Shown here one piece after another: positions 40,893 to 46,200 of a stretch of DNA of 46,200 bases (the first letter of the stretch is position 1; every line of letters starts with the position of its first letter). The notes beneath the pieces are model-generated. The model made no database searches, had not been told where the DNA came from, and saw only the letters and a list, made by a program, of their open reading frames with translations. The stretch is from Hydrogenophaga sp. NFH-34 (GTDB taxonomy: Bacteria; Pseudomonadota; Gammaproteobacteria; Burkholderiales; Burkholderiaceae_C). Location of the stretch: assembly GCF_021401345.1 (NCBI RefSeq), contig NZ_JACBGE010000033.1:1-46200 (forward strand). Reading direction: 5' to 3'. Both the position numbers and the translations under genes were made by a program.

Positions 40893-41729
40893 ATGTCCGA
40901 CCTGATCGCCGACATCGCCCGCCAGCTCGACGCGGGCCGCGTCATTCCCTATCTGGGCCCCGGCATGCTCGCGCTGTGCGCGGGCGATCCGGTGCCGGCC
41001 ACGCCGCAGGCCCTGGTGGCGCTGATGACCGCCAAGGTCAGCGTGCCGCACAAGATCCGCCAGCGGCTGACGCAGGCCGCGCAGTACATCGAAAACTTCA
41101 AGCACCGCAAGTCTGTGGTGCAGATCATGGACGGCGCCTTCGCCGCCGTGCCCGAACCGTCGCCGCTGCACCGGGCGCTGGCGGCGAGCGCCGCGCCGCT
41201 GTGGGTGGACACCTGGTACGACGACACGCTGCTGGCCGCGCTGCGGCAGGCGCGCCCCCAGGGCGGCTGGCGGCAGGTGCAGGGGGTGTCGCAATCCGAA
41301 CATTTCGGCCAGTGGACCGCGAGCTATGACGCCGACGACCAGCCGACCGACGCGCCCCTGGCCGACGCCGTGCCGCTGCTGTACCGGCCGCTGGGCGGGC
41401 GCAGCCCGGCGGGCAACTACCTGGTGTCGGACAGCGACCACGTGGAGGTGCTGACGGAAATCGACATCCAGACGCCGATTCCGGCCGTGGTGCAGGAGCG
41501 CCGCAAGGGCCGGCATTTCCTGTTCCTGGGCTGCCGCTTCGACGACCAGCTCACGCGCAGCTTCGCGCGCCAGATCATGAAACGCTCCAGCGACACCCAC
41601 TGGGCGGTGCTGCCCGATGCGCCCACGCGCATGGAGGCGCGCTTCCTGGAAGAGCAGGGCATCGCCCGCCTGCCCCTGTCGCTGGCGGCGTTTGCCGATG
41701 GGCTGACGCAGGCGCTGGCGCCGGCCTGA
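40893..41729 (+). CDS. SIR2-like protein with altered catalytic motifs
   Basis: The 278-residue protein resembles SIR2_2 domains: an N-terminal RVIPYLGPGM loop, a TWYDDTLLAAL segment, LLYRPLGGRSP, then VLTEIDIQTPIPAVVQ and FLFLGCRFDDQL. In NAD-hydrolysing SIR2 proteins the second segment is TTNYD and the third has LHG. Here N is W108 and H is L167, so NAD cleavage by the usual residues is unlikely. It may bind a nucleotide without hydrolysis. It is followed by a hairpin terminator and a ferredoxin gene. Confidence 0.7.
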   Translation: MSDLIADIARQLDAGRVIPYLGPGMLALCAGDPVPATPQALVALMTAKVSVPHKIRQRLTQAAQYIENFKHRKSVVQIMDGAFAAVPEPSPLHRALAASAAPLWVDTWYDDTLLAALRQARPQGGWRQVQGVSQSEHFGQWTASYDADDQPTDAPLADAVPLLYRPLGGRSPAGNYLVSDSDHVEVLTEIDIQTPIPAVVQERRKGRHFLFLGCRFDDQLTRSFARQIMKRSSDTHWAVLPDAPTRMEARFLEEQGIARLPLSLAAFADGLTQALAPA

Positions 41730-41738
41730 CCCGCTCCG

Positions 41739-41761
41739 GCCCGGCGGTCCGGCCGCCGGGC
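41739..41761 (+). terminator. Hairpin terminator after the SIR2-like gene
   Basis: GCCCGGCGG-TCCGG-CCGCCGGGC forms a perfect 9-bp stem with five-base loop, followed by TTTCCC. It lies ten bases after the stop codon. Confidence 0.65.
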
Positions 41762-41808
41762 TTTCCCTGGGCACTCTCTCTCAACATCACAACACCACAA
41801 CCACCGCC

Positions 41809-42126
41809 ATGAGCGACATCACCATCCCCACGATCGCCCTCACCGTGCAACCCGGAGACCGGGTGTTTGACGCCGAGAGCGGCCTCACGCTGCTGGAGGC
41901 CCTGCGCCGTGCCGGCGTGCTCACGCACGCCTGCGACGGTGGCGCGGGCTGCACCGACGCCTGCCATGTGTTCGTGACCGAAGGGCGCAAGAGCCTGTCG
42001 AAAACCACGCGCGAGGAAAACGAACGCCTGGACGCGATCGTCGGTGTCGGGGCGAAGTCGCGCCTGGCCTGCCGCGCCGTGCTGGGCGACCAGCCGGTCA
42101 CGGTCGAGATGCCGAGCTTCGCCTGA
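41809..42126 (+). CDS. [2Fe-2S] ferredoxin with C-x5-C-x3-C spacing
   Basis: The 105-residue ferredoxin resembles adrenodoxin/ISC ferredoxins (GLTLLEALRRAGVLTHACDGGAGCTDACHVFVTEG ... SRLACRAV). Cysteines are C42, C48, C52 and C88. Standard proteins have C-x5-C-x2-C; here one extra residue separates the second and third ligands, and the nucleotide sequence confirms it. It could serve the neighbouring nif or pseudo-enzyme genes. No clear ribosome-binding site is visible; the preceding hairpin suggests a separate transcript or processing. Confidence 0.82.
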   Translation: MSDITIPTIALTVQPGDRVFDAESGLTLLEALRRAGVLTHACDGGAGCTDACHVFVTEGRKSLSKTTREENERLDAIVGVGAKSRLACRAVLGDQPVTVEMPSFA

Positions 42127-42162
42127 GCGGCTTCCCGCCCGGCGCGCGCCGCCCGGCCACGC

Positions 42163-42549
42163 TCAGTGGCGCGAGAACAGGTCGCGCAGTTTGCACAGCG
42201 TGGTGGTCACGTCGAAGCGCGTGTCGGGCAGGGCTTCGCCGGTCAGCACCTTGTGCAGGGCGGTCTGCGGGTCGCTTTCGCCGGTGAGCAGCACCTCGGT
42301 GCCCCAGCCGGCCATGTGGCGCAGAAAGCCGTCGCCGGCGCTGCCCGCGATCATCAGCGCCACGCCGTGCAGCGGGTGCGGCCCGTCGTCGCGGAAATGG
42401 TGGGGCAACTGCGCCGTGTCCAGCATCACCGTCTCGGGCGGCGGCACGGGCTGGCCGGGGGTGCAGGTGTAGACCCGCCAGTGGCGGCACTGGCCGGCGT
42501 GGCCGGCGACGGTGGCCCCGTCGGGGCGGGTGGCGATGGCGATCTTCAT
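42163..42549 (-). CDS. NifX/NifB-type MoFe cofactor-binding domain protein
   Basis: The 128-residue protein starts MKIAIATRPDGATVAGHAGQCRHW and has the Nitro_FeMo-Co fold seen in NifX, NafY and the NifB C-terminus. These proteins bind NifB-co, FeMo-co or precursors. It converges on the ferredoxin gene. A plausible sigma-54 promoter lies about 40 bases upstream of its ATG. Which named member (NifX or another) cannot be decided without nifEN context. Confidence 0.8.
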   Translation of the reverse strand: MKIAIATRPDGATVAGHAGQCRHWRVYTCTPGQPVPPPETVMLDTAQLPHHFRDDGPHPLHGVALMIAGSAGDGFLRHMAGWGTEVLLTGESDPQTALHKVLTGEALPDTRFDVTTTLCKLRDLFSRH

Positions 42550-42587
42550 GGCGGGTGCGGCGGCAAGTGGGCAGATACGGGGCGGCA

Positions 42588-42603
42588 TGCCAGAACCGTG
42601 CCG
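42588..42603 (-). promoter_or_regulatory. Possible sigma-54 promoter of the NifX-type gene
   Basis: On the minus strand CGGCACG-GTTC-TGGCA keeps GG and GC ten bases apart and matches the consensus except at two positions. It lies in the short gap after modE. Confidence 0.5.
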
Positions 42604-42610
42604 CCGGGGC

Positions 42611-43432
42611 TCAATCGAGTGCGACGAGGAACACACTGGACGCCTTGAACACGGCCGTGACCGCCACGCCCTCGGCCAGGCCCAGGCGCTGCACGCTCTG
42701 GTCGGTGACCACGGCGGTCAGCACGTGCTGGTCGCCGGGCAGGCCGATGGCCACTTCGGCGTTGACCGGGCCGCGCTGCACGGCCACGACCTGGCCGCGA
42801 AACCGGTTGCGCGCCGAAACGCGGCAAGGGTCGTCGGCGATCAGCATGATCGACGAGGCCTTGACGAAGGCCATCACGTCCTGCCCCGGCGCGAGCCCCA
42901 GGCCTTCGGCCGATTCGCGGGTGACGATGGCCGTCAGCTCCAGGCCGGGCGCCAGGCCGATGCGCACCTTGACGTCGACCGGGCCTTCGGTCAGGGCGAT
43001 CACCGGGCCGGCGAACTGGTTGCGGGCGCTGGTCTTCATGCTCATCCTTCGCAGGGTCTGGCGGAAATCGGCCGCGTCGGCCACGCCGGCGTGGTCCAGG
43101 TTGCGGGCCAGGCGGTCCAGCGTGCGCTGGGCCTCGGCTTCCAGCGCGCGGTAGAAGGCGATCAGCCGCCGCGCGAATGCCGTCAGCTCGGTGCCCCCGC
43201 CGTGGCGGCCGCCGGTGGTCCGCCGCACCAGCGGCTGCGGCGCCAGGTTGTTCATGTCGTCCACCGCTTCCCACGCCGTCTTGTAGGACATGGGCACCGC
43301 GCGGGCGGCCTGCAGGATCGAGCCGTGCCGCTCGATGGCTTCGAGCAGGTGGATGCGGCGCTCGCCAAGGAAGCTGCCCATCGACGTGTCGATGAGCAGG
43401 CGGCCGGTGAGTTTGGGGGCCGATGTGTTCAT
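42611..43432 (-). CDS. modE: ModE, molybdate-responsive regulator with two Mop domains
   Basis: The 273-residue protein has the ModE HTH (IHLLEAIERHGSILQAARAVPMSYKTAWEAVDDMNN and RTTGGRHGGGTELTAFARRL) and two C-terminal Mop domains (from about residues 132 and 203, each starting SARNxFxGxV). It senses molybdate and controls uptake or molybdoenzyme genes. The ATG 43432 begins the family N-terminus. It is divergent from the molbindin gene across a 113-base region with a palindrome. Confidence 0.92.
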   Translation of the reverse strand: MNTSAPKLTGRLLIDTSMGSFLGERRIHLLEAIERHGSILQAARAVPMSYKTAWEAVDDMNNLAPQPLVRRTTGGRHGGGTELTAFARRLIAFYRALEAEAQRTLDRLARNLDHAGVADAADFRQTLRRMSMKTSARNQFAGPVIALTEGPVDVKVRIGLAPGLELTAIVTRESAEGLGLAPGQDVMAFVKASSIMLIADDPCRVSARNRFRGQVVAVQRGPVNAEVAIGLPGDQHVLTAVVTDQSVQRLGLAEGVAVTAVFKASSVFLVALD

Positions 43433-43448
43433 GCCGACCCTTCGCGCC

Positions 43449-43476
43449 GGCGTTGCGGTTGCCTTTGCGCAACGCC
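43449..43476. promoter_or_regulatory. Inverted repeat between modE and mop
   Basis: GGCGTTGCG and CGCAACGCC form a perfect 9-bp inverted repeat with a ten-base spacer, 17 bases upstream of modE. It may be an operator of the divergent pair. It does not look like the enterobacterial ModE site. Confidence 0.45.
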
Positions 43477-43545
43477 CCGGCGCACCATGGCGCCTGGTCC
43501 CCGGCAAAGGGGTGTGTTTTTCCGTCTTTCAACAGGAATCCAGCC

Positions 43546-43974
43546 ATGAGCATCAGCGCCCGCAACGTGTTTCCCGGTACCGTCTCGGCCGTCGTCGAAG
43601 GCCCCATCCACGCCGAAGTGGAAATCACCATCAGCGGCGGCGACCGCCTGGTGGCCACCGTCACCACGGCCAGCGTGGCCGCACTGGGCCTCAAGGCCGG
43701 TGTGTCCGCGGTGGCGGTGATCAAGGCCCCGTCGGTGACGCTGGTGGCCGGCGAGTCGCCGTGGCGCTTCAGCGCCCGCAACCAGCTCAAGGGCACGGTG
43801 GCCGCCGTGGTCGGCGGTGCCGTCAACAGCCAGGTCAAGGTGGCCTTGCCCGGTGGGGCGGTGCTGTCTGCCGTGGTCACCAACGACGCGGTGGCCGACC
43901 TCGCCCTGGCCGCCGGGGTGCCGGTGGTCGCCATGTTCAAGGCGGGCCAGGTGGTGGTGGGCGTGCCGGCCTGA
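43546..43974 (+). CDS. mop: Molbindin with two Mop domains
   Basis: The 142-residue protein consists of two Mop units (MSISARNVFPGTVSAVVEGPIHAEVEI and FSARNQLKGTVAAVVGGAVNSQVKV). Di-domain molbindins form hexameric-type assemblies that store molybdate in the cytoplasm, here to supply FeMo-co. AGGAA stands before the ATG. Confidence 0.93.
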   Translation: MSISARNVFPGTVSAVVEGPIHAEVEITISGGDRLVATVTTASVAALGLKAGVSAVAVIKAPSVTLVAGESPWRFSARNQLKGTVAAVVGGAVNSQVKVALPGGAVLSAVVTNDAVADLALAAGVPVVAMFKAGQVVVGVPA

Positions 43975-44006
43975 CCGGGGCGGCCGCGTGGGCGGGAGCG
44001 GCCGGG

Positions 44007-44411
44007 TCATCGCGGCATCCCCGCCTGCACGCTCAGGTGGTGGTGCGCGCGGCCGGCGTCGTAGTCGTCGACGCGCGTGTGCAGCACCAGCCAGCGCTGG
44101 TCGGTGAGGCGCCAGGCCTCCAGCGTTTCGGCGTAGACCGGCGCGACGTAGTAGGACTCGTCATCGTCGCTGCGCAGTTCGGTGCGCACGTACCGGTAGG
44201 CGCGGTAGCAGGGCGCGTGCTGCGCGTCGTAGCCCTGGATGCGGTCGGCCGTGGTGTCGGGCGCCGGCAGCACGTCAAAACGCACCGGCGCCACCACCGC
44301 GTGGGCCATGTGGTCGGGCAGGTCTTGCGACCAAGGGATGTCGTGGCGCCAGCGCACCGGGCAGTCGGCTCGGGTCGGGCGCTGGGTGCGCAGTCGGGTG
44401 GCAATGGGCAT
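44007..44411 (-). CDS. Uncharacterised protein with a sigma-54 consensus upstream
   Basis: A 134-residue protein (MPIATRLRTQRPTRADCPVRWRHDIPWSQDLP ... RAYRYVRTELRSDDDESYYVAPVYAETLEAWRLTDQRWLVLHTRVDDYDAG). It has no transmembrane segment or motif that I recognise; the middle is rich in aromatic and acidic residues and the end has AHHH. AGGAG lies seven bases before ATG 44411. A near-perfect sigma-54 promoter lies 155 bases upstream and a TGT-N10-ACA palindrome lies between. It may be an unnamed nif-regulated gene. Confidence 0.65.
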   Translation of the reverse strand: MPIATRLRTQRPTRADCPVRWRHDIPWSQDLPDHMAHAVVAPVRFDVLPAPDTTADRIQGYDAQHAPCYRAYRYVRTELRSDDDESYYVAPVYAETLEAWRLTDQRWLVLHTRVDDYDAGRAHHHLSVQAGMPR

Positions 44412-44479
44412 CGGAACACTCCTGGAGGCCGGCCGGGCAGGGGCCCGGTCCACAGGGCTTGTCGGGTCCGGTCGTTATG

Positions 44480-44504
44480 GGGTTGTCGAAACAACGACAA
44501 ACCC
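44480..44504. promoter_or_regulatory. NifA-like palindrome (TGT-N10-ACA) that can also fold as a hairpin
   Basis: TGT at 44484-44486 and ACA at 44497-44499 fit the NifA consensus exactly; flanking bases extend it to GGGTTGTCG-AAACAA-CGACAAACCC. It lies between the sigma-54 promoter and the gene at 44007-44411, which is not the usual enhancer position, so it may instead act in the RNA leader. Confidence 0.45.
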
Positions 44505-44564
44505 GACACGAACGGGACAAAGCCCACCACACGGCCCTTGGACGGGCCCTGCGTTATGGCCTGG

Positions 44565-44580
44565 GGCAAACAACGTGCCA
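44565..44580 (-). promoter_or_regulatory. Sigma-54 promoter upstream of the unknown gene
   Basis: On the minus strand TGGCACG-TTGT-TTGCC has all core positions of the sigma-54 consensus. It points towards 44411 and would give a leader of about 140 bases. Confidence 0.65.
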
Positions 44581-44637
44581 GCGCTACCGCGCAGGCCGTC
44601 TGAGCCCTGATGCAGCAACCCGGCCAGCGCCTGGGCG

Positions 44638-45018
44638 CTTCAGCTGGATCGCGCCGCGCTGGTGCAAATCCTGCGGCGCAGGGCCTTCAACGTGCTCGCC
44701 GTCAACAACGACGACCACACCAAGAACTTCTCGTTCTTGCTGCGCGAGGGCGGGCGGTGGGAGCTGGCACCCGCCTACGAAATCACCCACGCCTACCGGC
44801 CCGACAGCGAATGGGTGTGCGAACACCAGATGCCGGTCAACGGCCGGTTCGACGGCACCACCCGTGCCGACGTGCGCGTGGTGGCCGAGCGCTTCGGACT
44901 GCTGGCCGAGCTGTCCAAGGAGCTGGACGCCGTGACGAGCGCGGTGCGCCGCTGGAGCGAATTCGCGCGCGAGGCCGGTGTGGCGCCGGAAGAGACCAAT
45001 TGCGGGGCACATGGCTGA
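44638..45018 (+). pseudogene. C-terminal remnant of a HipA-type kinase toxin
   Basis: In this frame the sequence reads LQLDRAALVQILRRRAFNVLAVNNDDHTKNFSFLL and then WELAPAYEITHAYRPD, the catalytic-loop and metal-binding parts of HipA Ser/Thr kinases. A stop at 44608-44610 closes the frame upstream and no N-terminal or ATP-loop part is present. No hipB lies nearby. The usual AYD metal aspartate is glutamate. A short product from GTG 44662 (118 residues) is possible but would lack the kinase N-lobe. Confidence 0.75.
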
Positions 45019-45219
45019 GCGCGGGTGCGTGTTCGGGGCGTAGGGCTGCAACGAAGCGAGTTGTCGGGCAGGGCGGCTGATCACCACAGGGAACTCAAGG
45101 GCGGGTCAAGGCTGGATGCTGACGTTCGCTTTGCTCCAAAGCAGTCGCTAGCATTGCGGGTTAGGGCACAAAGCGCAAAGACTGTTGCGGCTATGTTTGA
45201 CCTGGTTCGCCATCTGCGC

Positions 45220-46035
45220 TTAACTCTTCCCACTTGCTGCTGGTTCAGGCTCATAGTCCTCGGTCTGCAACGTATCGGGATCAAGCATCAGATAGTTGGT
45301 CATCTCGTACTTCAACAACGGCCGGCCCATGAACGTTCGACCCCGACTTTCTTTGGTTGGCCAATACACCGAATATGGCATCGCGTTCATGTGTTTGTAG
45401 ATTTTCAGCAACTGCGGGGCTCCACCAATGTGGTGACGTCTCGGGTCGCGACAGAAGTCTCGAAGTACTTCAAATGGCTCCATGTTAAAGCCCACTCCCT
45501 TGTCTAGACCGCGCGCCTTCGCCAACCTCAGAATCGCGGCCTTTGCGTCTTCCACGTCATCGCCAATAATTGCCACTCGATTCCGATGGAGTGTATTTGG
45601 GCGCTCAAACTCGAATCTCTTTCTAGCTGCGTTGAAGTAAAGAATCCAGATCTTGTACTCCGCATTTACCCAAGAGTATCCAGCGAATATAAAGAATGCT
45701 TCTGGTGCGTCCTTCTCAGTCTGACCAACGGGAAGATCATGAATCAGCGACTCCATCCCGCGTACTACTCGAAGGATGTGACCCTTAAGATCACAAAGAT
45801 CCAAAGCTCTGGACGCCGCCTTCGGGTACATTGCAATCGCATTGCGTACCTGCTCCATTATTGGGTAGGCGAATTTCGTGCTACCAGCAAAGCTTATGGC
45901 GCAGTCACCACGGACGAGAGGAAAAATTTTCGGGGAGCAGTCCCAAGCGCATCCAAAGCGCAGTCGGCTATCCGATGCTATTACCAACTCTTCGGTCTTG
46001 TTGACTTTGCGAATCCAGGCGAGTGAGAGTGTCAT
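45220..46035 (-). CDS. Orphan HslV/proteasome-like Ntn hydrolase
   Basis: The 271-residue protein begins MTLSLAWIRKV and continues ELVIASDSRLRFG, SPKIFPLVRGDCAISFAGSTKFAYPIMEQV. This matches the start of HslV and proteasome beta subunits: after removal of Met the Thr would be the nucleophile, with D22 (ASDSR) and K36 at the expected spacing and the SFAGS loop following. The C-terminal half (about 150-271) is not recognised. No HslU-type ATPase is adjacent. The gene is A/T-richer than the nif region and lies next to an IS481 end, indicating recent acquisition. A self-processing peptidase or amidase role is inferred from the motif only. Bases 45019-45219 hold nothing recognisable. Confidence 0.65.
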   Translation of the reverse strand: MTLSLAWIRKVNKTEELVIASDSRLRFGCAWDCSPKIFPLVRGDCAISFAGSTKFAYPIMEQVRNAIAMYPKAASRALDLCDLKGHILRVVRGMESLIHDLPVGQTEKDAPEAFFIFAGYSWVNAEYKIWILYFNAARKRFEFERPNTLHRNRVAIIGDDVEDAKAAILRLAKARGLDKGVGFNMEPFEVLRDFCRDPRRHHIGGAPQLLKIYKHMNAMPYSVYWPTKESRGRTFMGRPLLKYEMTNYLMLDPDTLQTEDYEPEPAASGKS

Positions 46036-46074
46036 TCTTATGGTCTGCAGTTGGCATTTAGCTAAAGCAAGGGT

Positions 46075-46200
46075 CTAGGTGTTGAGTTGCAATAGGTTGT
46101 TCCCGGAGAGCCGGGATGCTGGAGGCTTGTAGCCCAGTGCCGAGTGAGGCCTGCGGGCGTTGTAGTAGGCCAGGAAGGATGGCAGCCAAGCGGTGCGTTC
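46075..46200 (-). mobile_element. IS481-type transposase, C-terminal end (continues beyond the window)
   Basis: Translation on the minus strand gives ERTAWLPSFLAYYNARRPHS, then ALGYKPPASRLSGNNLLQLN and a T before TAG at 46075-46077. The YYNARRPHSALGYKPPASRL motif is the usual end of IS481-family DDE transposases. The catalytic residues lie beyond the right edge. The element marks the right border of the A/T-rich segment. Confidence 0.88.

Overview
The window is high-G+C DNA from a betaproteobacterium, most likely a Comamonadaceae-type member of the Burkholderiales. The basis is protein similarity as recognised by eye, the DUF3422, Bug-receptor and FisR families, and dispersed GTCATGCCCGCGCAGGCG-type palindromes. 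Its core is a large part of a nitrogen-fixation (nif) island. The structural genes nifHDK and the scaffold genes nifEN are not here and must lie elsewhere.

Layout. (1) 1-1250: scrambled left edge, with the C-terminus of an unknown gene, an etfB gene cut off after about 141 codons, a block of short direct repeats and an IS3-family orfA remnant with its left terminal repeat. (2) 1275-3762: a HTH-only ModE-like regulator, a methyltransferase and a DUF3422 membrane protein. (3) 3954-8419: a FisR-type persulfide-sensing sigma-54 activator divergent from a tightly coupled operon (persulfide-dioxygenase-like, SQR-like flavoprotein, group II truncated globin, methyltransferase). (4) 8439-11346: SulP transporter and mnmA. 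(5) 11407-16169: a LysR regulator, tcuAB tricarballylate oxidation genes and a Bug-type binding protein.

(6) 16239-27807, minus strand: iscS-iscU-erpA-iscA-hscA-fdx, then nifV-cysE-nifW-fixABCX and a thioredoxin-like [2Fe-2S] ferredoxin. Good sigma-54 (-24/-12) promoters precede iscS and nifV, and nifV also has a perfect NifA upstream site (TGT-N10-ACA). An ISC-type Fe-S factory therefore appears to have been placed under nif control in the position where nifU/nifS would be expected. (7) 28166-29893: nifA, divergent from iscS, carrying the CX11CX19CX4C motif of oxygen-sensitive NifA. (8) 29968-32619: a Fic protein and an A/T-richer CoiA-like nuclease gene interrupt the nif region. (9) 32798-39332: nifB, fdxN, a HesB-type A-protein, a helical-repeat protein, the 4Fe4S leucine-rich-variant protein, two nifZ-type genes, an unknown gene, nifS, nifT and a small unknown gene. 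(10) 39333-39718: a tandemly duplicated 120-bp palindromic repeat. (11) 39719-44411: a DegT-fold protein without its PLP lysine, a SIR2-like protein without its usual catalytic residues, a [2Fe-2S] ferredoxin with unusual cysteine spacing, a NifX-type cluster-binding protein, modE, a molbindin and an unknown gene with a sigma-54 consensus upstream. (12) 44650-46200: right edge, with a truncated hipA, an A/T-richer orphan HslV/proteasome-like Ntn hydrolase and the end of an IS481-type transposase.

How it works together. NifA, active at low oxygen, would switch on Fe-S assembly (Isc), cysteine and homocitrate supply (CysE, NifV), P-cluster and FeMo-co maturation (NifZ, NifW, NifB, NifS), ferredoxins and the FixABCX bifurcating electron supply. 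ModE and molbindin manage molybdenum. The most interesting leads are the pseudo-enzyme pair next to nifT, the divergent FisR operon, the unknown sigma-54-linked gene at 44007-44411 and the two A/T-rich insert genes.
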